From NCBI RefSeq assembly GCF_001404515.1, contig NZ_CXWE01000005.1, forward strand, positions 310,001 through 374,000: a stretch of DNA of 64,000 bases, given 5' to 3'. This DNA is from Roseibium album. Its GTDB lineage: Bacteria > Pseudomonadota > Alphaproteobacteria > Rhizobiales > Stappiaceae. The notes beneath the pieces were generated by a model that was given only the letters and a program-made list of their open reading frames with translations, was not told the DNA's origin and did no database searches. Below, piece after piece: positions 45,649-53,156 of the stretch (position 1 is its first letter; each line of letters starts with the position of its first letter). The position numbers and the translations under genes are program-made.

Positions 45649-46410
45649 ATGTCCGGTTCGATAACGGTTCTGCCCATCCGTCCGCTTGCACTGGCGCGCA
45701 AAATCGCATTTGCCTCAGCCCTTGGGGTTGCCCTGATAACCGCCAACACCGCTTTGGCACAGGATGCACAAACCCTGGCGGGCAGCATTACCATGGAAGG
45801 AAGAGGCACGGTCGCCGTCACGCCCGACATGGCCGTCATCACGACGAATGTCGTATCCACGGCCAAAACGGCCGCCGAGGCGCTTTCGGAGAATTCTGCC
45901 TCGATCTCAAAGGTCATCGATGCAATCAAGGGCGCCGGCATCGAAGCCAAGGACATCCAGACAAGGGGATTTGGTATTTATCCGCGCTATGAGCGGGTTG
46001 CCAGCGGCTCCGATCAACAGCCCGGGATTGCCGGCTACGAGGTCCGCAACGGCGTTGAGGTTAATGTCCGTGACCTGGCAAAACTGGGTGGTTTGCTTAC
46101 GCTCGTTGTTGAAAGTGGCGCGAATTCCGTGGACGGCATTCGTTTCGAAGTCAGCGACCCGGCGGACAAGCTTGACGAAGCCCGTAAGAAGGCCGTCGAT
46201 GCCGCACGTCACAAGGCGGAGATCTTCGCAAGTGCTGCGGGCGCCGAGTTGGGTACCATCATATCCATTTCAGAGACCGGCACACAGATGCCTCAACCGC
46301 TCATGATGCGGGCCGGAAGCATGATGGCCGCGAGCGCTGAAGCCGTTCCGGTCGAGACCGGAGAACAAACCATAGGCGCGAACGTAACCATTCGCTGGGC
46401 GCTGAAGTAA
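45649..46410 (+). CDS. SIMPL domain (DUF541) exported protein
   Basis: A 253-residue protein with a signal peptide ending ITANTALA. The SIMPL domain opens ITMEGRGTVAVTPDMAVI and shows ADKLDEARKKAVDAARHKAEIFA and the final strand NVTIRWAL. These periplasmic or outer-membrane proteins are linked to oxidative stress and signalling, with no defined reaction. GAAAGGA precedes the ATG. It lies 141 bp downstream of the AI-2E permease and may be separately transcribed. Confidence 0.85.
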   Translation: MSGSITVLPIRPLALARKIAFASALGVALITANTALAQDAQTLAGSITMEGRGTVAVTPDMAVITTNVVSTAKTAAEALSENSASISKVIDAIKGAGIEAKDIQTRGFGIYPRYERVASGSDQQPGIAGYEVRNGVEVNVRDLAKLGGLLTLVVESGANSVDGIRFEVSDPADKLDEARKKAVDAARHKAEIFASAAGAELGTIISISETGTQMPQPLMMRAGSMMAASAEAVPVETGEQTIGANVTIRWALK

Positions 46411-46488
46411 CCGACGGTTCGGAGTGCGGGGCACATGCGCCGGTGCCTCGCTCCTCGCAAGTAAACGCTCTAAACCAGAGACACCTTC

Positions 46489-47361
46489 TCAAGAACCGGT
46501 TTTGTCGTGAGGAGCCGGTCTTGCGCTGAAACCTTCAGCCGGCCTGAACTGGAGGGCGATGCCCAGCTGATCGCTCCACTTGTTCACGGTCTTTTCGAAG
46601 AAGTCGGTCTGCTTGAGGTCTTCATATGCCGCTTCCCACCGGGCAATGATGTCGGGATCGGTTTCTGCAGAAATCATGAGGTAGGACGGCGAGCGTTTCA
46701 CGGTGTGGATTGCCGTGACGCTGTCTGCGTCCCGCCCGAGGTCCTTCAGCACCGAGGAGGCCTGCAGTCGCGATGTGATCCAGAGATCGACCCGTTCTGC
46801 AAGAAGCATCCTTGCGCCTGTCTCATGGTTTTCCGTTTCAACGGTCTGGACACCGGCATCTTGCAACAGGCGGATCTGCCAGGAACCTCGCACTCCGGCA
46901 ACGACGAGGTTTTGCGATCTGACAGCGTCAACCGCATCGACGGCGATCTCAGAGCCTTTCCGGGCCATCAGTGCATGTGTCCACATCACCACGGGTCCGA
47001 CGAAGTGAAATCCCATGTCGACACGCTCCGGTGTACGCCCTGCCGTGAAAAGCAGGACGTTCGGGTCCGATTGGGCAACAAGATATCCCCTCGCCCAGGG
47101 AAGGACTTCCACGGGCGTTTCCAGTTTCAACCTGTCCTTGATCGCTTCAATGACGTCGACACTGATCCCCGCAGGAATCCCGTCAGTCCGAATATAGTTT
47201 GACGGCGGCCAGGGAGAGGTCAGCAATCGCAATTCCTGCGCCTGTGCCATACCTGATGTCAATGCGGCGAGCCAGATGAGCAACGCAAGCGCCAACGCAA
47301 ACCGCAACGATCCAGATGGCAATTCCGGGTGAGTGTTACAGTGGTCGTTTTGCTTGTTCAT
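46489..47361 (-). CDS. Periplasmic family-3 solute-binding-like protein (second of a pair)
   Basis: A 290-residue exported protein. A signal peptide (LRFALALALLIWLAALTSG) ends at AQAQ. The mature part follows the family-3 amino-acid-binding fold (LRLLTSPWPPSNYI, GISVDVIEAIKDRLKLETPVE and FTAGRTPERVDMGFHFVGPV). No permease or ATPase is adjacent. A start at 47547, overlapping the upstream stop as ATGA, is also possible and would add about 62 residues before the signal peptide. It is a paralogue of the next gene. Confidence 0.75.
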   Translation of the reverse strand: MNKQNDHCNTHPELPSGSLRFALALALLIWLAALTSGMAQAQELRLLTSPWPPSNYIRTDGIPAGISVDVIEAIKDRLKLETPVEVLPWARGYLVAQSDPNVLLFTAGRTPERVDMGFHFVGPVVMWTHALMARKGSEIAVDAVDAVRSQNLVVAGVRGSWQIRLLQDAGVQTVETENHETGARMLLAERVDLWITSRLQASSVLKDLGRDADSVTAIHTVKRSPSYLMISAETDPDIIARWEAAYEDLKQTDFFEKTVNKWSDQLGIALQFRPAEGFSARPAPHDKTGS

Positions 47362-47543
47362 CGCTGCACTGGTGAATGATCCGAACACGGCATGAGAGAA
47401 TTCTTTCAACCGGATTATTCGAGTGTGGTGACTAGCGCCCCACTTGAACCGGGGTGAATATGGCAGGACTTTCGAATTTGTGCCCGGAACGCTTGGCCAG
47501 GCGCACGCGTTCCAGCGCAACTTTCCGTCTGTTCCTAGATGGC

Positions 47544-48422
47544 TCATGACGGTTTCTTTCTGGCCGGACCGGATTTGATATGGAAGCCTTCCCTGCCGCT
47601 GAAGCCAAGGTCCAGGCCGAGTTCCAAGCTCCACTTGTTCGACAACCGTTCGAGGAACACCGTGTCCCGCGTCATTTCGGAGAATACGCCGCGCCAGCGC
47701 GCGAGTTCCTTCTCGTCCGTGCCCCTGGAAGCGAGAATGTAGCTTGGGGCAGACCGGAACACGAAAGCAATTTCAATCGCCGACGGATCAGCACCGGCCT
47801 GTGACAGGATCGACGGTGCTTCAAGATCAGACGATATCCAGAGATCCGTGCGCTCTGCCATGAGTTTTCGGAAGTTGAGAAGATGCTGAGATGTCGTCTC
47901 GACCGTCACACCCTCCGACAATAAAAACCCGGTTCGCCAGTCACCATCAACACCGGACACGGTCAGCTTCCTGGCAACAATATCCTCGACACTCGATATC
48001 TCGAAGTTGCTGCCCGAACGAGCAAACAGAATGTGCCTTCGGGTGATGACCGGACCGATCGGTTGGTAGCCGAGTGCTTTTCGCTCTTCTGTCAGGCCGG
48101 CCGTGAAGACAAGGCAGTTCGGGTTGCTTTGCGCCTTCAGGAACGCACGTGCAGTGGGCAGGAACTCAATTTCCGGCTGCTCGCCGAGCCGGCGTGCCAT
48201 TTCGTTGACAAGGTCAACCGTTGTTCCGGAAATCTCGCCGTCTTTCAGATAGTTGGTCGGCGGTTCTTCAAGGGTCAGAAACCGGATGTCAGACGCGATC
48301 GAAGGCACTACGGTTCCAAGGATGCAAAATACAAACTGAACCGCAAATATCACGCTGTTTCGCTGATTTCGGCCATTTGAGCATGCGCTGAAACGCGATG
48401 TCACCGGCAACGGATCGTTCAT
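47544..48422 (-). CDS. Periplasmic family-3 solute-binding-like protein (first of a pair)
   Basis: A 292-residue protein beginning MNDPLPVTSRFSACSNGRN with a signal-type hydrophobic stretch (VIFAVQFVFCILGTVVPSIA). The mature sequence IRFLTLEEPPTNYLKDGEI and FTAGLTEERKALGYQPIGPV parallels the downstream gene, so the two arose by tandem duplication. The ATG at 48422 overlaps the TGA of the acetyltransferase stump (48419-48421), showing that this gene was once coupled to an intact GNAT gene. The A+T-rich insert now separates them. Confidence 0.75.
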   Translation of the reverse strand: MNDPLPVTSRFSACSNGRNQRNSVIFAVQFVFCILGTVVPSIASDIRFLTLEEPPTNYLKDGEISGTTVDLVNEMARRLGEQPEIEFLPTARAFLKAQSNPNCLVFTAGLTEERKALGYQPIGPVITRRHILFARSGSNFEISSVEDIVARKLTVSGVDGDWRTGFLLSEGVTVETTSQHLLNFRKLMAERTDLWISSDLEAPSILSQAGADPSAIEIAFVFRSAPSYILASRGTDEKELARWRGVFSEMTRDTVFLERLSNKWSLELGLDLGFSGREGFHIKSGPARKKPS

Positions 48423-48557
48423 AGTCTCCTGTACCAGACCTGCATTGGCTTTTCTGTTTCTTCCGCCTCGCCGATATCCAACCACGGGAAGGTTACGATA
48501 ACGTTTTCCAGCTTCTCATACCCGCGCTTGCGCCAGAACGGGTCGAGAGGCCGGTAG
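48419..48557 (-). pseudogene. 3' stump of GNAT acetyltransferase
   Basis: This minus-strand frame encodes only the last 45 or so residues of the acetyltransferase, from YRPLDPFWRKRGYEK to MQVWYRRL and a TGA. The intact gene at 50859-51461 ends MQVWYCNL. Here the stop overlaps the start of the next gene as ATGA, the tight spacing expected of the original chromosomal arrangement. The stump is therefore probably the native 3' end, cut from its gene by the insert. Confidence 0.85.
48432..48557. repeat. Left copy of 126-bp direct repeat
   Basis: Runs from TACCAGACCTGCATT to GGTCGAGAGGCCGGTAG. It matches 50872-50997 in the same orientation with 5 mismatches (two of them adjacent codons changing Lys-Ala to Glu-Glu in the acetyltransferase). 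Both copies correspond to the last 42 codons of the GNAT gene. Confidence 0.95.
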
Positions 48558-48582
48558 CCCCCGGATCGAATGAGAACAACAA

Positions 48583-48606
48583 CAAAAAATCTAGGCCGAA
48601 CGGCCT
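48583..48606 (-). terminator. Minus-strand terminator at left edge of island
   Basis: AGGCCG-AA-CGGCCT (48593-48606) is a perfect 6-bp hairpin; read on the minus strand it is followed by AGATTTTTTG. It would stop leftward transcripts, such as read-through from the acetyltransferase across the island, before they reach the two solute-binding genes. Confidence 0.65.
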
Positions 48607-48663
48607 CATTTGGATCAAAACTAAAACTTCAGAGCAACAACCAGATACAAAGAAAAATACATA

Positions 48664-48690
48664 ATTTTTACCTAGAGTTAGGAAAAAAAT
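48664..48690. repeat. A/T-flanked hairpin in island leader
   Basis: ATTTTTACCTA-GAGT-TAGGAAAAAAT is an inverted repeat with one mismatch, having T and A tracts on its two sides. It could act as a weak bidirectional terminator or a regulatory structure about 100 bp before the peptide gene. Confidence 0.45.
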
Positions 48691-48735
48691 ATAACCAAAG
48701 ATTCGAATACAAACAAAGGGAAAATTGTTTTTAAT

Positions 48736-48764
48736 TTGAACAAAAATTTTTTTTGATGTATAAA
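48736..48764 (+). promoter_or_regulatory. Sigma70-like promoter of island genes
   Basis: TTGAAC (48736-48741) and TATAAA (48759-48764) are separated by exactly 17 bp in an A+T-rich stretch. The peptide start codon follows 27 bp after the -10 box. This is a good match to the housekeeping promoter form and would drive both island genes. Confidence 0.7.
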
Positions 48765-48791
48765 TAGATAATTAAATCAGGGGTAGGCATT

Positions 48792-48923
48792 ATGAAAAAG
48801 ACTATGATTTTAGCCTTGACAGTGTTTACATTATTCTCGCTGTTCGGCTCACTAAAGATAACTGTCGATAAACAGAGCAATGCTGCTTATGCGCAATGCC
48901 ATGTAAATCCAAGCCTTTGCTAA
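48792..48923 (+). CDS. 43-residue peptide with signal-peptide-like leader and two-Cys tail
   Basis: A short gene: MKKTMILALTVFTLFSLFGS, then a polar stretch, then NAAYAQCHVNPSLC and a stop. The leader has a basic start and a hydrophobic core; AYA before Gln is a plausible signal-peptidase site. Cleavage there would release QCHVNPSLC, nine residues with two cysteines able to form a ring and an N-terminal Gln able to cyclise. AGGGG lies 8 bp before the ATG, the same site and spacing as the downstream gene, and a promoter lies just upstream. I recognise no family. An uncleaved membrane peptide is the alternative. Confidence 0.65.
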   Translation: MKKTMILALTVFTLFSLFGSLKITVDKQSNAAYAQCHVNPSLC

Positions 48924-48964
48924 AAATATTTAAATGATGCTCTTTCATAAAAGGGGCTACTCAT

Positions 48965-50887
48965 ATGATCGAAAAAGCCAGAGATATCGATAAGTCAAAC
49001 ATAAATATCTATGAGTATTACTCTACAAATATTATTGACGATCCCATTTTTACGAGCACTCTCCTTCTATCGTTGCTATACCTAATTTTTGAAGGCGCAA
49101 AAAAGTATTCTGAGGAAACTAGCAATAGACAGCAAGCACCTCAGATTGATGCTATTGAAAACCCTGAAGCTCCAGGAAGTAGACAAGAAATCACTAACCG
49201 TTTTTTCTCTGAAAGAGAAATTAGCGCAGCAAGCAAATGGTATCGCGGCAGAATTATTTACGTTTCAATAATGATAAGTATTTTTATATTAAGTATTCCT
49301 CTATTTCCTCAATTACTAAGCGCATTATTACCAGATTCACCTTTTGCAAATTTACCTAACTCTTTTGCACCTTTACTAGCAGCGCTGTGTGTTGGAGGTT
49401 TTTTTCCCAATTTCCCAGGTATTAATCAGCTTGAACTCTTAATTCGACAATTTGCTCATAAACAAGCTGGAGTTCCAGAAGACATTAATTTTTTAAAAAA
49501 TAAGCTTTTACTAAATCCTGTAAACTGGAATGCTTTGTCGGCAGCAAAATCTAGTGATAACCAATTGACAATTTCCGAATCATTCGAAAACAATCACGAT
49601 AAAAGTATTTCCAGCTACTCTGATGCAATACGATCAGTTCAGAAGCTAAAACTAGAGGCTCCATATTTCTTTGAAATAAAGAATAGGCTACAAAAAGCAT
49701 TATACTATCACAACATTATTAAGAAAAATCCATTTCATCCAAATGCTATTGAAAACGATATTGTAGAACGTTTTAATACACTATCTGAAAACAATCAATT
49801 CAGATTAGAATGGGTGGAGAAGCAGTTAGCATCAAATATCGGAGAAAATGAACGTAAAAAGATAAATAAAGAACTCGAAACCACTTTGAGATCCATATGC
49901 TACCTATTAGCATTAAATATTCTAACTCAAACAAAAAAACTTGAGAAAATCGATGTAATTACAAGTGAATATTTCATTTATCAAGGAGATAAATCGGAAT
50001 TGCCATATTCATTTAGCAATCAAATAATCTACAGTTTTCTAATTAGCGGTATATGCTTATTTTTTTACGCATTAGTTTTTCAATTAATTGCACAAGTTAG
50101 TATTTGGGATGCCTATTACACCTATCAATACAATGAAGTTGCTTCAGAGAAGCGACGCTGGGTTCTTTCACCCTCATCGATTAAAGATGCTTTCACCGTA
50201 GCGATACAAATCGCAATTCCCTCTATCACCGCCATCGCAATTTATATGAAAATTCGTCAACGCAAAGCTAGAGATAACGCGTGGTACTTCTCTAATATTC
50301 AACCTAAAGATGCAAGTATTAAATACGTTTCTCCGAAGTCAATATTGTTCGCACTCACAATATCCTATTTGGCGATTGCTCTCCTTCAAATATTATTCAT
50401 GACACCACTAACAATTTTTTTAGATGGAAAACCTGCCCCCAACATATTTGGAGTAGACTACTTCGCGAAAACAATTGGATCTTCTTCAAATCTTTTTATA
50501 TTACTCAAACCATGTCTACCGGCGATGATTTTTACTTTGATATTTGCTAGGATGGTAGAAAATATAATTAAAAATATGGCAAGATCTAATTCCACAATAA
50601 TTAGCATTGAAGAAATATTATGCAACTCTACTGTAATATCGATTATAATTTCGATAATCAGCATTTCAATAATGATGAATTTATTAAACGAAGAAAATAT
50701 TATATTTTCAAAGCCACCACCAATGCTGCCTACAAAAGAGAAAATTAGCCCACTAACAATAATTCATGCGCAATCGCTTGATTTGTTTTGGATTTTTTCA
50801 ATGAACTTTCTATTCTTTAGCGGGACAATCCTTAATGTTCGCAATTCTCTGAATCAACCTAAAGGTTACAATACCAGACCTGCATAG
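48965..50887 (+). CDS. 640-residue polytopic membrane protein of A+T-rich island
   Basis: The protein has about eight or nine hydrophobic segments: near 27-42, 97-118, 131-149, 353-378, 410-428, 459-482, 510-528, 556-572 and 605-623. A cytoplasmic or periplasmic domain of about 200 residues (150-350, helical and charged) separates the first three from the rest. The motif QLELLIRQFAHKQAGVPED follows helix 3. I do not recognise the family. AAGGGG lies 8 bp before the ATG and the peptide gene ends 41 bp upstream, so the two are probably cotranscribed. The last residues (YNTRPA) are encoded by the right repeat, and the gene overlaps the acetyltransferase tail on the other strand. Confidence 0.8.
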   Translation: MIEKARDIDKSNINIYEYYSTNIIDDPIFTSTLLLSLLYLIFEGAKKYSEETSNRQQAPQIDAIENPEAPGSRQEITNRFFSEREISAASKWYRGRIIYVSIMISIFILSIPLFPQLLSALLPDSPFANLPNSFAPLLAALCVGGFFPNFPGINQLELLIRQFAHKQAGVPEDINFLKNKLLLNPVNWNALSAAKSSDNQLTISESFENNHDKSISSYSDAIRSVQKLKLEAPYFFEIKNRLQKALYYHNIIKKNPFHPNAIENDIVERFNTLSENNQFRLEWVEKQLASNIGENERKKINKELETTLRSICYLLALNILTQTKKLEKIDVITSEYFIYQGDKSELPYSFSNQIIYSFLISGICLFFYALVFQLIAQVSIWDAYYTYQYNEVASEKRRWVLSPSSIKDAFTVAIQIAIPSITAIAIYMKIRQRKARDNAWYFSNIQPKDASIKYVSPKSILFALTISYLAIALLQILFMTPLTIFLDGKPAPNIFGVDYFAKTIGSSSNLFILLKPCLPAMIFTLIFARMVENIIKNMARSNSTIISIEEILCNSTVISIIISIISISIMMNLLNEENIIFSKPPPMLPTKEKISPLTIIHAQSLDLFWIFSMNFLFFSGTILNVRNSLNQPKGYNTRPA

Positions 50888-51461
50888 GCTTTTCTGTTGC
50901 TTTCGCCTCACCGATATCCAACCACGGGAAGGTTACGATAACGTTTTCCAGCTTTTCATACCCGCGCTTGCGCCAGAACGGGTCGAGAGGCCGGTAGTCA
51001 GCCGGCTTCATCGGGTGATCATCGGGACGGACAACCCCGCAAAACGCCGCCTGGTCAAATCCCAGACCGCGGGCATGGGCCTCGCGCCCGTCGAAAAACC
51101 GATGACCGATGCCCTGGCCCCGATAGGCGGGATCGAGAACGGACTCTGCGAGGTAGAAAATCTTATCGGTGTCGTATCCGCGTTCCCTCAACGGTGCCTG
51201 AAACGCCTCGTACTCTTCCCCGAGCGGTTCGCCCGTTGCCGCTCCCACAAGTTTGTCACCGTCATATGCCCCGACAATCACGGCACCTTCCGTCGCAACG
51301 TAGCGCTGCAGGTACCTGGCTTCGTACTCCATCGTTCCTTCATACAGATACGGCCAGTCGTGAAACACAGATATCCTGAGAAGTGCAAGATCCTTCAGCG
51401 TGTTTTTCAGATCTTCGCCTGTTAAGCTTCTGATTGCGATCGACACGGCTAACCCTTTCAA
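50859..51461 (-). CDS. GNAT-family N-acetyltransferase
   Basis: A 200-residue acetyltransferase. The acetyl-CoA loop YRGQGIGHRFFDGRE is at about 113-127, and AESVLDPAYRG precedes it. The C-terminal region YRPLDPFWRKRGYEKLENV is typical of a GNAT subgroup with a WRKRGY tail. The substrate is unknown. Its last codons were replaced on insertion of the island: it now ends MQVWYCNL rather than the MQVWYRRL of the stump at 48419. The gene lies next to speD and is divergent from it. Confidence 0.85.
   Translation of the reverse strand: MKGLAVSIAIRSLTGEDLKNTLKDLALLRISVFHDWPYLYEGTMEYEARYLQRYVATEGAVIVGAYDGDKLVGAATGEPLGEEYEAFQAPLRERGYDTDKIFYLAESVLDPAYRGQGIGHRFFDGREAHARGLGFDQAAFCGVVRPDDHPMKPADYRPLDPFWRKRGYEKLENVIVTFPWLDIGEAKATEKPMQVWYCNL
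50872..50997. repeat. Right copy of 126-bp direct repeat
   Basis: This copy supplies the 3' end of the intact acetyltransferase gene and, on the other strand, the stop of the 640-codon gene. It differs from the left copy at 5 of 126 positions, too many for a very recent target duplication, so the two probably came from different strains or have diverged since insertion. Confidence 0.95.
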
Positions 51462-51630
51462 ATGGCAACCGTTTTTCTAAAACGACTGCGAATATCTGGT
51501 GCGTTCATATCAGACATGCGTTGGCTGCAGAAAGATTTTGCAGATTTCCCATTGAGATCAAACACTCTTTTTTGTATGGAGTGCGCTCCGGAATTAATAC
51601 CGGGGACATCTGCTGGTTTGGGAGAGCGAT

Positions 51631-52188
51631 ATGGAAAGCAACGCCCTCTTCGAACTGGGGATGGACTTGGAGGTTCGTGTAGCAGAAGACGCAGCGTGCG
51701 TTGCCGAACCAAGAAGCACCACCCAGAAGGAAGAAAACGTTTTGACCGCGGCCGCTGGCGTTTACGCAGACGACCGCCTGGATCACTTCATTCAAAAGGA
51801 AGGGGTCCACTGCGCTGGTGCGCATCTGATTATTGATCTTTACGACGCCGAAAGGCTTGATGACCTGCCTTACGTCGAACAGGCGCTGCGCTCCTGTGTC
51901 GAGGAGGCTGGCGCAACCCTTTTGCATATCCACCTTCATCCGTTCGAACCGACCGGTGTCTCGGGTGTCGCCGTGCTCGCTGAGAGCCACATTTCCGTTC
52001 ACACCTGGCCGGAGGCAGGTTACGCCGCCTTCGACGTGTTCATGTGCGGCGATGCCAAACCTGAAAAGTGTGTCGACGTCCTGCGCAACGCGTTCAATCC
52101 CGGCAAGACAGCCGTTTCGGAATTGCTGCGCGGTCGGGAAGTTGCCAATCAGCTCTCCAAGCCGCACACCCTGGAAGCCGCAGAATGA
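51631..52188 (+). CDS. speD: S-adenosylmethionine decarboxylase proenzyme
   Basis: A 185-residue pyruvoyl enzyme precursor. The cleavage/activation site is AESHISVHTWPEAGYAAFD: self-cleavage before Ser119 makes the pyruvoyl group, and the His and Cys (FMCGD) are the usual catalytic residues. It supplies decarboxylated AdoMet for spermidine synthesis. An N-terminal extension of about 55 residues precedes the conserved GAHLIIDLYDA, longer than the compact bacterial form. GGGAG precedes the ATG. The stop overlaps the speE start. Confidence 0.92.
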   Translation: MESNALFELGMDLEVRVAEDAACVAEPRSTTQKEENVLTAAAGVYADDRLDHFIQKEGVHCAGAHLIIDLYDAERLDDLPYVEQALRSCVEEAGATLLHIHLHPFEPTGVSGVAVLAESHISVHTWPEAGYAAFDVFMCGDAKPEKCVDVLRNAFNPGKTAVSELLRGREVANQLSKPHTLEAAE

Positions 52189-53057
52189 GCGAAGGTCTGG
52201 TATTCAACGAAATCCTTTATCCGGGGGTTCAGGTCAGCTACAGCTGCGAGGAAATCCTCTATCAGCAAAAAACGGAGCACCAGGACCTGGTGCTCTTCTC
52301 CAATCCCGTTTTCGGCAAGATCCTGATGCTTGACGGGGTGACCCAGGTCACGACCGCGGACGAGTTCATCTATCACGAGATGATGTCCCACGTGCCGATC
52401 ATCGCCCATGGAGCAGCCAAAAACGTCCTGATCGTAGGCGGTGGTGATTGTGGTCTTGCGGAAGAAGTCCTCAAGCACGCTTCTGTTGAAAAGCTGGTGC
52501 AGGTGGAAATCGACGCGTCGGTCGTCGACTTTTCCAAAGAGCATTTCAGTGACTTCAATCAGGGTGTCCTGGAAGACCCGCGCTTTGAACTGGTCATCGC
52601 CGACGGCATGAAATTCGCTGCAGAGACCGACCATCGGTTCGATGTTGTCATCGTCGACAGCACCGATCCGCACGGACCGGGTGCAGTCCTCTTTTCCGAA
52701 GAATTTTATCGAAATGCTCACCGCATGCTGACGCCGGGAGGAATCCTGGTGACACAGAATGGCGTCCCCTTCCTCCAGCGGGACGAGTTGGTGACAAGCG
52801 TCGAACGCTTCTCCCGTATCTTCAAGGATGCGGCGGCCTATATTGCGGCAATCCCGACCTATTTCGGTGGTCACATGACCCTGGGTTGGGCGACCGACAA
52901 CCCCGACCTGCGCAGACAGGCCGTACCGGTTCTGGAACAGCGTTTCAAAGCGGCAGGTTTCGAGACCCGGTACTACACACCGGACGTCCACGCGGCTGCT
53001 TTTGCACTGCCGAAGTTCATTCTGGACGCCGTCGAGGAAGGCCGGACGAAAGTGTAG
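52185..53057 (+). CDS. speE: Spermidine synthase
   Basis: A 290-residue aminopropyltransferase beginning MSEGLVFNEILYPGVQVSY. It shows LMLDGVTQVTTADEFIYHEMM, the AdoMet-binding loop VLIVGGGDCGLAEEVL (the usual GGGDGG has Cys here) and IVDSTDPHGPGAVLF with the catalytic Asp. It makes spermidine from putrescine and decarboxylated AdoMet. The ATG lies inside the speD stop (ATGA), so translation is coupled; the frame extends upstream without an alternative start of merit. Confidence 0.92.
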   Translation: MSEGLVFNEILYPGVQVSYSCEEILYQQKTEHQDLVLFSNPVFGKILMLDGVTQVTTADEFIYHEMMSHVPIIAHGAAKNVLIVGGGDCGLAEEVLKHASVEKLVQVEIDASVVDFSKEHFSDFNQGVLEDPRFELVIADGMKFAAETDHRFDVVIVDSTDPHGPGAVLFSEEFYRNAHRMLTPGGILVTQNGVPFLQRDELVTSVERFSRIFKDAAAYIAAIPTYFGGHMTLGWATDNPDLRRQAVPVLEQRFKAAGFETRYYTPDVHAAAFALPKFILDAVEEGRTKV

Positions 53058-53156
53058 ATCGTCGCCGGGAAGCGCGGTGTTTTCCGGCAAATTCACGAAA
53101 GTGGGCGGTTTGCGAATTCTCTGTGCAGCGCGAATGCGCCAAACGCCTGATGGCGA

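Larger units (their letters stand above)
48558..50871. mobile_element. A+T-rich island inserted at GNAT 3' end
   Basis: A 2.3-kb segment, obviously far richer in A and T than everything around it, lies exactly between the two 126-bp direct repeats. It carries a promoter, a 43-codon gene and a 640-codon gene, both rightward. No transposase, integrase, inverted terminal repeat or tRNA is present, so it is not an ordinary insertion sequence. The arrangement is what a single crossover of a circular element carrying a GNAT 3' segment would leave, or a replacement 3' end brought by an integrative element. The codon use (many ATA, AAA, TTA) marks recent transfer. Confidence 0.85.

Noticed and set aside
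46427-46452. Hairpin between the SIMPL and solute-binding genes as a terminator
   Set aside because: GCGGGGCAC and GTGCCTCGC can pair with one wobble, but there is no T run on either strand.
48558-50871. Island as an insertion sequence or retron
   Set aside because: No transposase or reverse transcriptase frame and no terminal inverted repeats; both genes are unrelated to such elements.
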